Positions 44,821 to 55,948 of a DNA stretch of 64,000 bases are shown piece after piece (within the stretch, counting starts at the first letter, position 1; each line of letters starts with the position of its first letter). A model generated the notes under the pieces. It saw only the letters and a program-made list of their open reading frames with translations, was not told the DNA's origin and made no database searches. Made by a program: the position numbers and the translations under genes. The stretch covers positions 34,587,379 through 34,651,378 of the forward strand of contig OX235263.1 of NCBI GenBank assembly GCA_944472135.2, given 5' to 3'. This DNA comes from Trichobilharzia regenti (taxonomy: Eukaryota; Platyhelminthes; Trematoda; Strigeidida; Schistosomatidae).

Positions 44821-46166
44821 CTGACATTTTCAACGAATCGTTTTCCAAAAGTATTATACCTGAATCATGGAAAAACATCAAGATCGTTCCAGTGCCTAAA
44901 TCTACAAGTGGACCTAATGTTAAGTTTAGACCCATTTCAATTACCTCACCCTTTTTGAAAGTTATGGAAAGACTTATTTTACTTAATCTTGATCCCTCTT
45001 TAAAACCTTTCAACGACCCCAACCAGTTTGCTTATAAACATAGTAGGAGTACGTTAGATGCCGCTGTCGTCCTCCACCATAGCATAGTCTCTAGTTTAGA
45101 TAAAGGAGCTAAATATGTTCGCTGTGCCTTCCTTGATTACACATCTGCATTTGACTCTGTTCCCAGGTCTCTCTTGCTAAGTAAGCTTGCTGCAACACAG
45201 GCTGAAAGCTGGACAAATAAGTGGTTGCATTCCTATTTTTCTGAAAGGAAGCAGTACACCGTCTACAATGGAAAATCCTCCACTACCTCACTTACTTTAG
45301 CTGGTGTTCCTCAAGGTGCTGTTCTTTCTCCCTTTCTGTTCTCGTTTTTCTTACATGACTTGCCTCATTCTGATGTAGCCACTTTTGTTAAATATGCCGA
45401 TGACCTCTCGGTTTCTATGCCTGTCAACTCTCAGTCAGATTGTTCCAAATTAAATAGCTTTCTGTCGGAAATTAGTCAGTGGTCCTCTTCAAACGGACTT
45501 AAGCTTAATCCGTCTAAATGTCAGGTAGTCAATTTCACTTTCAGACGTAAATGTGACCTACAGCAACTAGTTAGCTCACATGGCCCCACTCTCATTGACG
45601 ACACAGAGGTTGAAAATACATCTTATGTTAAGTACCTTGGGCTGAGTTTTTCCACCGATCTTTCCTGGTCTTCCCACATCTTGCTAGTTACTAGAAAGAT
45701 GTTTCGCTTAACGTTCTACATTAGGAAATTTAGGCAGTCTGGCATAAACCAGTCTTTACTTTCTCAGTTTGTAAATTCTTGTATTCTACCCATCCTCCTT
45801 TACTGCTCCCCATTAGTCTTTCCTGGACTACTTAAGAAAGACTTTGCTTCGCTGAGAAGGGCACTAAAAGCTGTTAGTAGGGCAAGTGGGTTATCGTTAA
45901 ACCAACTGGTGAACACTATTGTAGATAGACATATTATGTCATGTAAGAAACTAGCGAATACAATATTGTCGGACCCCAAGCATCCTCTCTATACGCATCT
46001 ATCTCCTTGCATTTCATCTGGAAGAACTAGAAGCAGCTACAGGAGGCTATATGCTAGGACTACCAAATACAAAAACTCCACAATACCATATCTGGCACAG
46101 CTGTTATGTGATGAGAAATCCGTTAGGTATGACACGATAAACTTACTGCGGCACTCTAACAAATAG
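44805..46166 (+). CDS. LINE ORF2, reverse transcriptase (second frame)
   Basis: Continues the same protein after a one-base frameshift. RT motifs: PESWKNIKIVPV, FRPISITSPFLKVMERL, CAFLDYTSAFDSVPR (first catalytic Asp), LAGVPQGAVLSPFLFSFFL and FVKYADDLSVSM (YADD at 45393-45404, second and third Asp), GLKLNPSKCQVV and YVKYLGLSF. The C terminus reads AVSRASGLSLNQLV, then CKKLANTILSD and HPLYTHL. All catalytic residues are present; apart from the frameshift the RT looks intact. It would synthesise cDNA at the nicked target. Confidence 0.9.
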   Translation: MCSPLTDIFNESFSKSIIPESWKNIKIVPVPKSTSGPNVKFRPISITSPFLKVMERLILLNLDPSLKPFNDPNQFAYKHSRSTLDAAVVLHHSIVSSLDKGAKYVRCAFLDYTSAFDSVPRSLLLSKLAATQAESWTNKWLHSYFSERKQYTVYNGKSSTTSLTLAGVPQGAVLSPFLFSFFLHDLPHSDVATFVKYADDLSVSMPVNSQSDCSKLNSFLSEISQWSSSNGLKLNPSKCQVVNFTFRRKCDLQQLVSSHGPTLIDDTEVENTSYVKYLGLSFSTDLSWSSHILLVTRKMFRLTFYIRKFRQSGINQSLLSQFVNSCILPILLYCSPLVFPGLLKKDFASLRRALKAVSRASGLSLNQLVNTIVDRHIMSCKKLANTILSDPKHPLYTHLSPCISSGRTRSSYRRLYARTTKYKNSTIPYLAQLLCDEKSVRYDTINLLRHSNK

Positions 46167-46494
46167 TCCCATTAGTTTTTGTTTTCCTTTCCTCGTTACT
46201 ATCACACTGTTGTTCTCATCTAGTACCACACATCAACTTTATATTTCAAATCCTGTGTTGCATTGTTTGAAATGAAATACTCTACGTTGTTTTTTTTCTT
46301 AATTTTTAATATTTATTTATTTTATTTATTTATAACTAATTGATTTTATTTTTATTTATTTATCTTTGATTTTTAAAAATCTTATATAATTTATGAGGTA
46401 ATTAGATGCAATATACTGTAATGCACGCTGAAAATTCCATACCTGTACCACAAATACTGTTTGGAATAAAGCTGTTATTATTATTATTATTATT
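46167..46494 (+). other. LINE 3' UTR and (ATT)n tail
   Basis: The block CGCTGAAAATTCCATACC, TGTACCA, AATACTGTTTGGAATAAAG and CTGTT at 46427-46475 is closely matched by the 3' tails of the tRNA-derived SINEs in the window. This suggests the SINE uses the LINE's reverse transcriptase. Confidence 0.85.
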
Positions 46495-46500
46495 AAAAAA

Positions 46501-47810
46501 TAATAATTAATAGTAGTGGAATTAATGCGTTGGATGGATGTTGGGTTTCCTGGTTCCTCCATGTCAAGAGGCAGCCAAATATGTTATAAATGATGTGCGC
46601 ACTTCTGTTGAAAGCATTTTTGATATCAACTTATCAACTTACACAACTGTTGACGTTGTTTGTGATGTCGCTGTTTGTCAATGTTACTCTGATTGATACC
46701 TATGGTGATGACTGAATTTGGTGCTTATATTGAGGCTTGTAGATAAATCGGTAATTCTGTGATTTGTTCTCCGCATTTTCGTCTGGAATCTGAAAACTGT
46801 CGGGTAAGAAAATGGAAGTTTCACAAATTTTGTAGAGAAGTATATACGCGGATGAGCCGAATAAGAGAATGATTTCAAAATCACCGCATTAATCCATGGT
46901 GTTGACCAGTGAATACTATACGGTGATCATATATATTCACCTACATCCTACCCTCTCTCACCTAGTAATCTCCACTCCATTCCCCACCCTTCGCTGATTA
47001 TTATTATCATAGCTATTTTTCGTGTCTTTTGTGCTATTATTTTATTACTTTTCACGATATAATCCCTTTATTGCATCATTACCTTCTTGAGTAGGACTCA
47101 CATTCGCTTTACTCTATTTATTTTTTATATTTTTGTAGTATTCACGTTTCATTCACATCACTGAATATAACTAACCCGTGTAACGTATGTATCTGTGGAT
47201 TATGAGTGTATAGTCGGGTGATTTACTTGTTTATTCTCACTGTATTCCAAATCCCTGATGACCAGATTTCAGCTGCAATTAAATGACCGTCTGGTTTGTA
47301 ATTCTAGTTGCCCCAATACAATATCTCTCCGGATTCCAAATGGCCTGCACTGACTGTTGTATTTCGACATTCATGAGATTTCACTATGGAGACTAATCAA
47401 GGATTTATTGATAGCCATTAACATAAATGATTCCAGCTCAGAATATGTCAAAGTGTGTTGAATGTTAACTTGCAACGAATAAAATATTCAGGTTAAGCTA
47501 CAGACGAGTATGGCCTATTAAAACCTTCGTAGAGTTGGATGGCTCTACACTTCTGATCGTCCATAACGTATCGCGAGTGTGCTTTCTTCATGTGGACGTC
47601 ATCACGTGAATTATTGTTACAATTTGTATTAAAGTGTTTCTGCAGACTGATGGATTTCACAACATCTATCAGATTCCACCGATTCATTATGTGAGTCACC
47701 TGACATCATGAGACGTTGTTTCACTCACCAATCACAACACTTTCAGTGTTCCCCAAATGAACGATGAAATTATGATTATTATAATCAACCAATCAACAGA
47801 TTACAACATT
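46501..47810. other. Upstream region of the right MEG copy; no other gene supported
   Basis: Mirror of 37840-39141. Contains an 8-bp tandem duplication near 46630 absent from the left arm. Small frames (46684-46884 and 47493-47699, minus) have no family signature. Confidence 0.45.
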
Positions 47811-47835
47811 AACTGTGGCTGCTGGTTGCGATAGA

Positions 47836-47843
47836 TATATAAG
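47836..47843 (+). promoter_or_regulatory. TATA box of the right MEG copy
   Basis: TATATAAG, 29 bp upstream of the ATG at 47872, in the context 'gatatataaggg'. A CCAAT motif lies near 47788. This suggests a pol II promoter with an unusually short leader, though the true start may be affected by trans-splicing, which schistosomes use. Confidence 0.6.
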
Positions 47844-47871
47844 GGAGAGGAAATTCACTTACCATAAGAAG

Positions 47872-50800
47872 ATGAACTACTTTGCATACAGCCACATAAC
47901 TGTCATCACTCTGTTGGCTTTTGCAGCCATAAATGAAGGTAAGCATTTCTTCGAAAGACTGTATGTTTGTGGTCTATTCCCTATGAAGTTTTCGCCTTAT
48001 TCACAGGGACTGTTGAATATTTCGCCGGTTACTTACATGGGTCCTTCTCACTGGCTGAGCTGTCACTGCACAATGGTCAATTTGATATGTGCTGTCACCT
48101 CAAATGTATCTTGCTTGATAGATGGTGACCAGCAGTGTAACAGCGAAGGCATCTTTCAACTTAGTTTTTATTCAGAAGTTGTGTAGAATAACAGTTGTAC
48201 AGTAACACGTTTTGTAATTTGTATAGTGTGTTTGTCTAATAATCTTCAATATTCTGAAAGTGTTTCTCTGAATAATAATTCTCCTTTACAATTCTTCATT
48301 GAAGTTGAAGGTGAACCGTGGGATGTAAAAATACTTAGAGAACGCCTTACCATAGTAAAAAGTAAGTATGTTTCAAATGCATAATGTTTGAGTTTATCAG
48401 TCAGCTTGACAGTTTATCACGACAATAGCATAAGACTGACAAAAGACTTACAATGATTTTTGCTGCGATGAACTTCCTTGATGACTCGAAAATTGATATA
48501 ATATCATTAAAAAAATATTGTGTGGAGAATGACTGACACGGAGACAGTGCCGCAAATTGATTATCAAATTATAGTAACTGCCTTAACTGATATGCCTTCA
48601 GAGACGTCTTCAATGAAACTATTTCACTGTGTGTTATTCACTTGTATTCAATGACCTTACTTACTACATGACAGTTCATACAAGGTGTTCTCGTCTCCCC
48701 ATAGATATTACACTTGGAATAATTTCTGATCTGGCAGGAGCAGAAGGGAGAGTACAAACCATTAAAGGTAAATAAAACCAAAATCTATATCTGCGATAAT
48801 ATTTTCACGTTGACGAAAATATGCCCTGAATTATACTTTCAAAGTGATTATTATGACGACAACAATACATCATGTTGTCTAGTATGTAAAAGATAATGAC
48901 ACACGAAATATACGTCAACAAAAGTTGTAAACATTCAACGCTTTCCTTCAATTTTCTGTTTTCCTAGAGAGGATTTTCAGTCAGAATCCAACATCACAAG
49001 ATGCAATAGAAAATCGTAAGCAAACCGAGTGTATTGAAATTACGAACGATGTATTTTAGATTTGGATTGTCTGAAAACTGCATATGAATACAAATGGGGA
49101 GTGACAGTATTCGACAGTGCGTTCTAGTATTTTTTTTCAATTAAACTGAAATTTTATTCACGAAATTTATTCACTACATTTGTGATTTCATTTAATAAAT
49201 TAGAAATCTACCTCCTAATACACTTACAATTGATAATATTCTTTCACGCTGTCATTTCAATAATTAACACCTATCTGACTGCAGAGTGATGAATCGTTTA
49301 CAAGTTTCTTATTTACAAATTGATCAGATCTACTGAATATACTAACCTCTGTTTATCTTTCAAGCTCTTGCAGAACGTCTCCCTGAAAGTAAGTAAATAT
49401 TGTAAATAGTTTCTATACCTATTTACTTAATTACCATGATAATTATTTCGCATCAATATTCTGGCTAACAAAATTGACCTGGCGTATATTCTCGTGCTAA
49501 CATCTCAACCAGTATTTCATGCATGCTTTTTATTTGCTAACGTCAAATAAAGAGGGAGAATTTCCTCATACATGGAGCACGAGGAAGTGATTGACGACAG
49601 ATGTTCAACTGAGTATTTCTCATTTTGGATACTCATTTACAATCTGTAAATCAGTAGACATATTTTTTTCGTCTGAATTGTGATTGTGTTTGTGTTCAGT
49701 TTGAATAATTGTGCATAAATATTACATTGAAAACAATAGAACTGGATCATTGTGTGTGAAACTTATCTATTTACAGACGGTGAGGCGGATTTAAGCGATG
49801 TAGTGAATTGTTGCGTGGAAGAATCGTCAGCATATCAGGGTAAGTAGCATTCTATTGCATGCACCATTCAGTCTGAATTGTTTTGTCAGTGTGGAGTAGT
49901 GATTTTCACGAATCCAGTCTCCACACATGTGATGTGAATTTATCTTAATAATCAAACTGTTTTGTTACTGTTGCTCATCCATAAATAGAAAAGATGAAGG
50001 AGTTTCCTTTGGAAAAATGTCTCCAAAACCTACCTCCAGCGAGTCCCAAAGGTATTCATTTGCTCCTTATTTACATTCATGTTGAAATGAATAACATTTT
50101 CACATACATTCACGATAAAAGTATATTTTCATCCGTCACAATACTTTCATCATGATTTGAATTCATGAGTGTCCACTTGTTATACAATATTCAATAATGA
50201 GCATTTTCAAAGAGTCAAGAATGATATCTGAAGGAGGATGAACAAGTCCAGTGCTTAGAATGTTGTCAGTCGTTTACAAATAAAACTGTGTAGATGGTGT
50301 GATTGTCAGTAGAAACGCACACTGGAAAACAATTCGTTAACTGTGGGAATGAACGAGTACTGACATTCTGCCCTGATGATAGCAGTTTGGACAACGTGCG
50401 ACGATATCATTCAAGTGGATGAGTTTGTAGATTAATCAGTTGCTTGAATGTGCGCGCGAAACAGGTTTCGAGTTCGAATGTCACTGTATTATTCTGTGGA
50501 AAGCATTCTGCTAGATATTCGTTTGTGAATTATTTCAGATCTGGATCAGTTGAATTCAGAAATCGAAGGAGTATTCTACCACCAACACAAGTATGGGATT
50601 TACAACTGTGAGTTCATTTTCTCTGCATTGGTAAACTTCACTATCGAAATTATGTATGATAAACATTGTGAAGGAAGTGATGTGATTGAGCGAATAGTCG
50701 GTGCCTCTCTAATGTTAGTTATCAGACAAACGCAGTGATATACAGCAGCCATTTTCACTGGAAAATTCAAATATTTCACAAAATGTTTTATTATTTCTAG

Positions 50801-51097
50801 TTTTGCAGAAACTGTACACAACCCAATTGGAGGTGTTGACAGGTGAGATTTATTTCGCATTATATTTCCACATCTTGGCATACAACGGTATGTTAATCCA
50901 ATGGCGAATCGAGTTTCAAATGCACGAAATGTGAAAGTGTGGAGGATGACGAGCGAGGAAACTACAACACAGAATTCATGTACTCACTGCAACACTTAGG
51001 CAACATTTTCCACTGTCGACTGGAGTGCCACCACTCAACTCAAATGTTGACTCATGAATGTGTGGTTGAAATTACAGCCTCGAATACGCCTGTTTAG
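47872..51097 (+). CDS. Micro-exon gene (MEG), right-arm copy, secreted protein
   Basis: Exon 1 (47872-47938) encodes a signal peptide: MNYFAYSHITVITLLAFAAI. Further exons with AG/GT borders: 48305-48361 (57 nt), 48705-48767 (63), 48968-49015 (48), 49365-49388 (24), 49777-49839 (63), 49989-50051 (63), 50539-50607 (69), 50801-50842 (42). All are divisible by three and all introns are phase 1, so any exon can be skipped without a frameshift. This is the hallmark of schistosome MEGs. The predicted mature part is polar, with VNCCVEESS in exon 6 and EKCLQNLPP in exon 7. Tentative last exon 51078-51097 (stop at 51095-51097); a stronger acceptor at 51391 and one at about 51466 are alternatives. Predicted length is about 170 residues. 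The MEG family is not assigned. Confidence 0.88.
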
Positions 51098-51570
51098 TCG
51101 AATGGTGAAATCATCATGAGTGGCGTTGTGAGTAACCGTGTGTATAACCACCAATGAATAATACTATGGCAGCTGTAAATAGATGGTGTCATGAATGTAT
51201 GAGAATACACATGCACATTTCAATGATGTCACCGAGGTTTTGCAAACTAGGGAAATTCATACGACCGATAGTGAATTATAGAAATGTAGCAACTCGTATG
51301 CTCGGACAAATAATGAAGATTCAAATTATCACTCACCGAAAATTTTCAGAATTCGCGGACTCCATGAATAATAATCATTCTTCCTTCCAGTATGCATGTT
51401 GCTTTGTTCTTTTACCACTAATATTTATCCAACTAAACTGATGATTTGAATTTATTTTCATACAGCATATTGAAGAGACGTATCTAGACAAACGTCAAGG
51501 TCGACGTACTACTGAATACAAGTAGATTGTAGAAGCTTTCGTAAATATTTCTTTTTGGAATTAAATTTAA
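51098..51570 (+). other. Probable 3' region of the right MEG copy
   Basis: Acceptor-like site 'cattcttccttccag' ends at 51390, followed by 19 open codons to a stop (51448-51450). Another acceptor 'ttttcatacag' ends near 51465. A polyadenylation-like attaaa lies near 51561. Which is the true terminal exon cannot be decided from sequence. Confidence 0.4.
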
Positions 51571-53598
51571 TATATCATTTATCTGCTAAACCGCTTTCTC
51601 ATCATGAATTCAAGCTTCAATGAACTACTGACTGTGGTGGAGTGTGGTTATTATTTGAGTTCAAGTTTGAGTATTTTTGCAGTGGGCTGTCGTCTTGAAG
51701 ATGGAGTAACGTCAGCAGATCGGTCATCAGGTGACTGTTAGGAGACTGATTCCATAAGGTAAAATGTGCTTCAGATACTCCTGAGAGGAGAGAGAGAGAG
51801 TTATTAAAGCACAAATTGTGAATTGTGTTATTCATACACATGAACCCTGTGGTAGATGCAATTGGATCAGCTGTTTTATTTGCAAACAAAAGCTTGAAGA
51901 CATATACACGTCACCGACTTCAGTTCGAATACAGTCGAAGCTATTTATTTGGAGCAAGTGATCACGCATAACATATACAAAGTGGAAGAAGAGCACGTTA
52001 AACTCGTTTCCACACCATTTGAAATCGAATAAGTGGCCATATGTCATGCACTGACTCCAGTAATTGACAAATTTATAAAAGATATTCTCTTCATCACTGA
52101 TACCAACTAGACACCATTAAATAAGCACACAGAATGTTATCTAGATATACTGAAGTGTGTGTAGAATGCGCTTCCATGAACCAGTATGTACCAAGCACAT
52201 CCGAATCGTTGCGGTGTGAACACAGGGAACCGTTCGTTGCATCCTATGGTCTGGCAGTTTCAAGCTATATAGACAAAAGATACTTAAAGTACAAAATAAC
52301 TATCATAGGGTGAATAAGTTAACCGAATTTGAACTTTTGAGAGGACCTCAAAATCAAGTAGAATATTCACAAAAATTCTGTTCACACGAATCACACACTA
52401 AAGAAATCATAAAATAGTCCAGCGCTTCCTTGATTCACTCAAACTATATCGAGTGGTAAAACAACACACTATCACTGTATCGTGCAGTCACAGAGAGAAG
52501 CATTGAACTTAGAGATCTGATGCGGATAAAGACAAATAATGAGCACGAAGTGAAAGTATGATATGCAAATGTCAGAACAATGATAACCAGTCTAGGAGAA
52601 AAACAGATAACAACTACAACAAGTTATCATAACTAGATATTCCACGAGAGATTTTCCAAAAAATTAATCCATTACACTCAAGCTTTGTATATTGCTCACA
52701 AATCCAATAGACTACACAGAATATTAGGGATTGAGAAATCGCCCACTATCGAATTGAATTGTCAAAGTCGATGAACATGCAGTTGTAAAATTACACTATG
52801 TTTGAGTGAGATCGCGAATAGTACGTTTGGAAAACGCGGAAATTGAATTTGAAGGAAATAGTTAATTCTAAGGCATAGTCGTACAGTTCGCAGTGGGTAT
52901 TTGGAGAAGTATATACTTCACGTACGAAAAGGCGTTTGACTACCGTGTGTATAAGATATAATTCTGTCGCCTCTCAAGTTAAATCGAGTGTTGAATGAGT
53001 GGTGTTTCAGAATCCAAATCATGTTGTCACCAGATATTCTTGGCATTGGAAACATTACAAATTTCTGACAATGGTATTTCTTCTGTCTCCGTGTGAACAT
53101 TACATAATCACAGTATTCAGTTAATTCACAGATGAAGCCATCGACCAGATTGACACCATGTCTAGTGAATCTCATATCATTTCAACACTTGTGTGATTAT
53201 CCACAAACGGATATCCAGCGGGAAAGCCTGAAACCGAAGACGATGAACCGTACATTATGTTCATGTATACGCAATACTGTGGCCTCCAGACACATCAGTT
53301 CTCCACTGAATGTCATGTCAAGTATGTCAACAGGATGACATGAAGAAACACTTACTCGTATTCACTGACACCTTCATCTGTGTATATCTGTTAGTCACCT
53401 TGTCACTTGCTATCAGCTTTTCGAGCCATCTACAAATTCCTCAGAGATTTCATTTATCAAATTGACTGAATAACACTAGAAAGATACACGAAAGGCAGGA
53501 TTGACTTGAGACAACGATATTATGACGATTTCATTAATCACAATCATATTGGTCTATTCCCCTGTTTCCACAATGAGTCTATGAAATTTATTTCACAG
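51571..53598. other. No securely supported gene
   Basis: Mirrored frames without family signature, including the 85-codon minus frame 52918-53175, which reads protein-like (CELTEYCDYVMFTRRQKKYH) but has no known relative that I recognise. Confidence 0.4.
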
Positions 53599-53682
53599 AA
53601 TGATTTGGAATCAGGGATTTCATACATCTCACATGATATCGAAAACAACAAAGATGCAAATTCAACTGGAAATTCACTATGG
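53599..53682 (+). CDS. Candidate micro-exon downstream of the MEG (right arm)
   Basis: Acceptor 'tttatttcacag' ends at 53598; donor 'gtagta' follows at 53683. The 84-nt segment is divisible by three and open in phase 0: NDLESGISYISHDIENNKDA and onward. Its mirror is 32053-31970 on the minus strand. It is phase 0, unlike the phase-1 MEG exons, so it would belong to another gene or be chance. Confidence 0.25.
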
Positions 53683-54180
53683 GTAGTATCTAAGTAGAAT
53701 AATTGCAAACACCAGAAGCGACATGATGAAGATGACCAGATGATGTACAGGTGACATGGAATTATCTTCCCAGTCACGAAACATCCATGAACATTCAAGG
53801 ATTTGAGTGTCAGCAACCAAACGTTAATCGGATTCGTATTCTGAATGTTAATCTTTAAATGGAATGGAATTCCGAATGTGTTCCCTACACCACGAAAACT
53901 CCATTTTCTCTCACTGAGTATAGCCAGTTACACTGAGGTAATCGGTACTTGTAGACGTCAGCGTTTTGGGTAATGATTCCGATTTCGTAAACACCTTCTA
54001 GGAACACTTACTTAGCGTGTGGAAACACTTGTAAAAGTACCTCATATTTTCACCTAACACCATACACCAATCATGGTGTCTTTCAATATTCAGACATCTT
54101 GGTGAGAGAAATGAAGTCATAGGCAAGCGTATCAGTGAGGAACATACAACGCTAAGAATGATCTATGGTTACTTCTTGAG

Positions 54181-54414
54181 ATGAAGTGGAACTCTGAGAA
54201 AATCATCAGGCATGAGGTAGTGAGAACTCTAACCAGCTTGAAGATTTATGTCGACCACTCCACTGTTATTTCCACTCCATCTCACTTTCACAAATTTCGC
54301 TATTCAGTCGTTGTTCTCGTCTTCGCCACACTCGCCATATGGACAATTAACAACTTCGCTTCTCATCCGAAAGCAATGTTTTTCTTCACTGTATTTCAGA
54401 CATTTACTCCGTGA
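54181..54414 (+). CDS. Candidate membrane-protein frame (right arm)
   Basis: 77-codon frame with one strong hydrophobic segment (YSVVVLVFATLAIWTINNF, residues about 40-58), as for a single-pass membrane protein or internal signal anchor. The mirror is 31471-31238, minus strand. Inside it an acceptor-like 'cttcactgtatttcag' (ends 54399) precedes an alternative short open segment to a stop at 54451 (HLLRDVGVDCEVTFNR). No family recognised. Confidence 0.25.
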   Translation: MKWNSEKIIRHEVVRTLTSLKIYVDHSTVISTPSHFHKFRYSVVVLVFATLAIWTINNFASHPKAMFFFTVFQTFTP

Positions 54415-54451
54415 TGTCGGTGTAGACTGTGAAGTGACATTCAATAGATAG

Positions 54452-55948
54452 AATTCACTTTTGAGTGACCGAGTGAATTGAAACAGGAAGCCCTCTCATT
54501 ACTCAACATTAGATCGCCTTACATTCGAGTAAATCGAAATCAGTTGTACGGTCTTCCAACATGACGTCGTCACTGGGGTAATGGAAGGTGTGTGCAGATG
54601 GGAAGTGAATATGGAACAATTCGACTGACCTCTATTCGCTATTAATTTGTGAGGACGGTTTTCATGAGGACTTCACCACACATTAAATAATTCCATCCAA
54701 GAGGAAGCCAGTATCAAGAAGCCTAAGTGAACTGTGCATATGAAGTGAAATGGTAAGATTATGCGAAGTAAGCCATATAATATCAGATGTATCAAGGGAA
54801 CCATGCAGTTCATGAGAGATGCTGAAACTCTTTGCATATGAAATGGCTAGAATGCAATGCTTCACTGACAATCACTGAATATGAGATCTACGTGGATTTC
54901 AATGTCTACGGTCTAACTGCCAAGTTGAATTTACACCGCAAACACACAAGGATCATATCAGTTAGGTGTTGTTTACATATTGGAATTTGATAAACGCCTT
55001 GAACTTCAGGAAATATTCCGGTTACTGACTCATTTTCGATTGACTACACTCTCACATTGCTGAAACTCTTTAGTTGAGTGAACACAAATCTCTCTGGTCC
55101 TTTTTGTGGCGAACTGTCTGAAGTGTATGATGATTGCAGTGAGGTAATCTGTCTGAGGTAAATGCGATTTTTACGACGAATGCTCAGATTTATTTGTACA
55201 TAACGCATGTGGAGAGTATACAAAGCGCTTCAATTTTGATCAACTTAAATTGTCGCATGTGCAAAAAGTGAAGTGGATCAGTATGAGAGGGCAGGAAATT
55301 GACTCAATTAATTCAGCTCCAATTTTCACTGATGTTTCCTATTCTACGCACTATCTGTATGCCTATCGCTTCTTTTGGCTCTCTGAGCTGATCATGCTGA
55401 AAAATGAATATAGTCGTACTGAAATTACTGTTTGGAATAAAGTTAATACTTTCACTATTGTGATACTTAAATTATTTCTAAGGTAAAATTATTTTTGAAA
55501 GAGTGACAAGTACTCACACACATCTCGTGATGTTGACCTCAAATAACACAAATATTTCTTCATTCCGTAATCAATCGTGTGTTTTCAATATCCTTCTGTT
55601 TGTATGGTGTTCATAATCTTTACTAATCAATATTCCACTAGCACACTTGTACTGAGCATTCTGTATCTTTAGGTAGTGTGCGTGAAAAAACGCAAATATT
55701 TCTTCATTCTGTAAGCGTTTATGCGTCATCTCCACTATCTTCTATAATCACTCCTCAGTAACAACAATGGTATACGTTGAAACACAAGTGTGTGACCAAC
55801 ACGTAGCCTAGCAATCTAAGTAACAATAATAATTTCAGAAATAAAAGAATTGTGATTCTTATTACTGGTCAGTGTTCCAGGTGGAACATCACAATTGAAG
55901 AGCACATCTCCATTTCATACTTATCCCTAGACTCCCTTCTATCTGACA
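54452..55948. other. No recognisable gene; LINE-tail-like repeat at about 55410-55948
   Basis: Includes the repeat shared with 6385-6930, immediately flanking the RTE insertion. Minus frame 54871-54683 and plus frame 55250-55486 have no recognised motif. Confidence 0.45.

Larger units (their letters stand above)
43249..46494 (+). mobile_element. CR1-like non-LTR retrotransposon (LINE), near-intact, in the right arm only
   Basis: Insertion of about 3.25 kb relative to the left arm. It has an AP endonuclease, an RT and a C-terminal region (to 46166), a 3' UTR and a terminal (ATT)n run (about 46475-46494) before an A-rich site. An A-rich 5-6 bp target duplication is possible (aaaaga/aaaaaa) but not certain. 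Protein motifs and the microsatellite-like end place it in the CR1/Jockey group; it resembles the schistosome SR3/Perere-3 type, though I cannot confirm the exact family. No ORF1 was recognised, so it may be 5'-truncated. Confidence 0.9.

Noticed and set aside
50801..50842. Alternative exon 9 acceptor after TTTTGCAG (50808)
   Set aside because: It would create an immediate TAA after the phase-1 base and a 34-nt exon not divisible by three. The acceptor at 50800 keeps the 42-nt symmetrical pattern, so it was preferred; the alternative remains possible as a truncating splice form.
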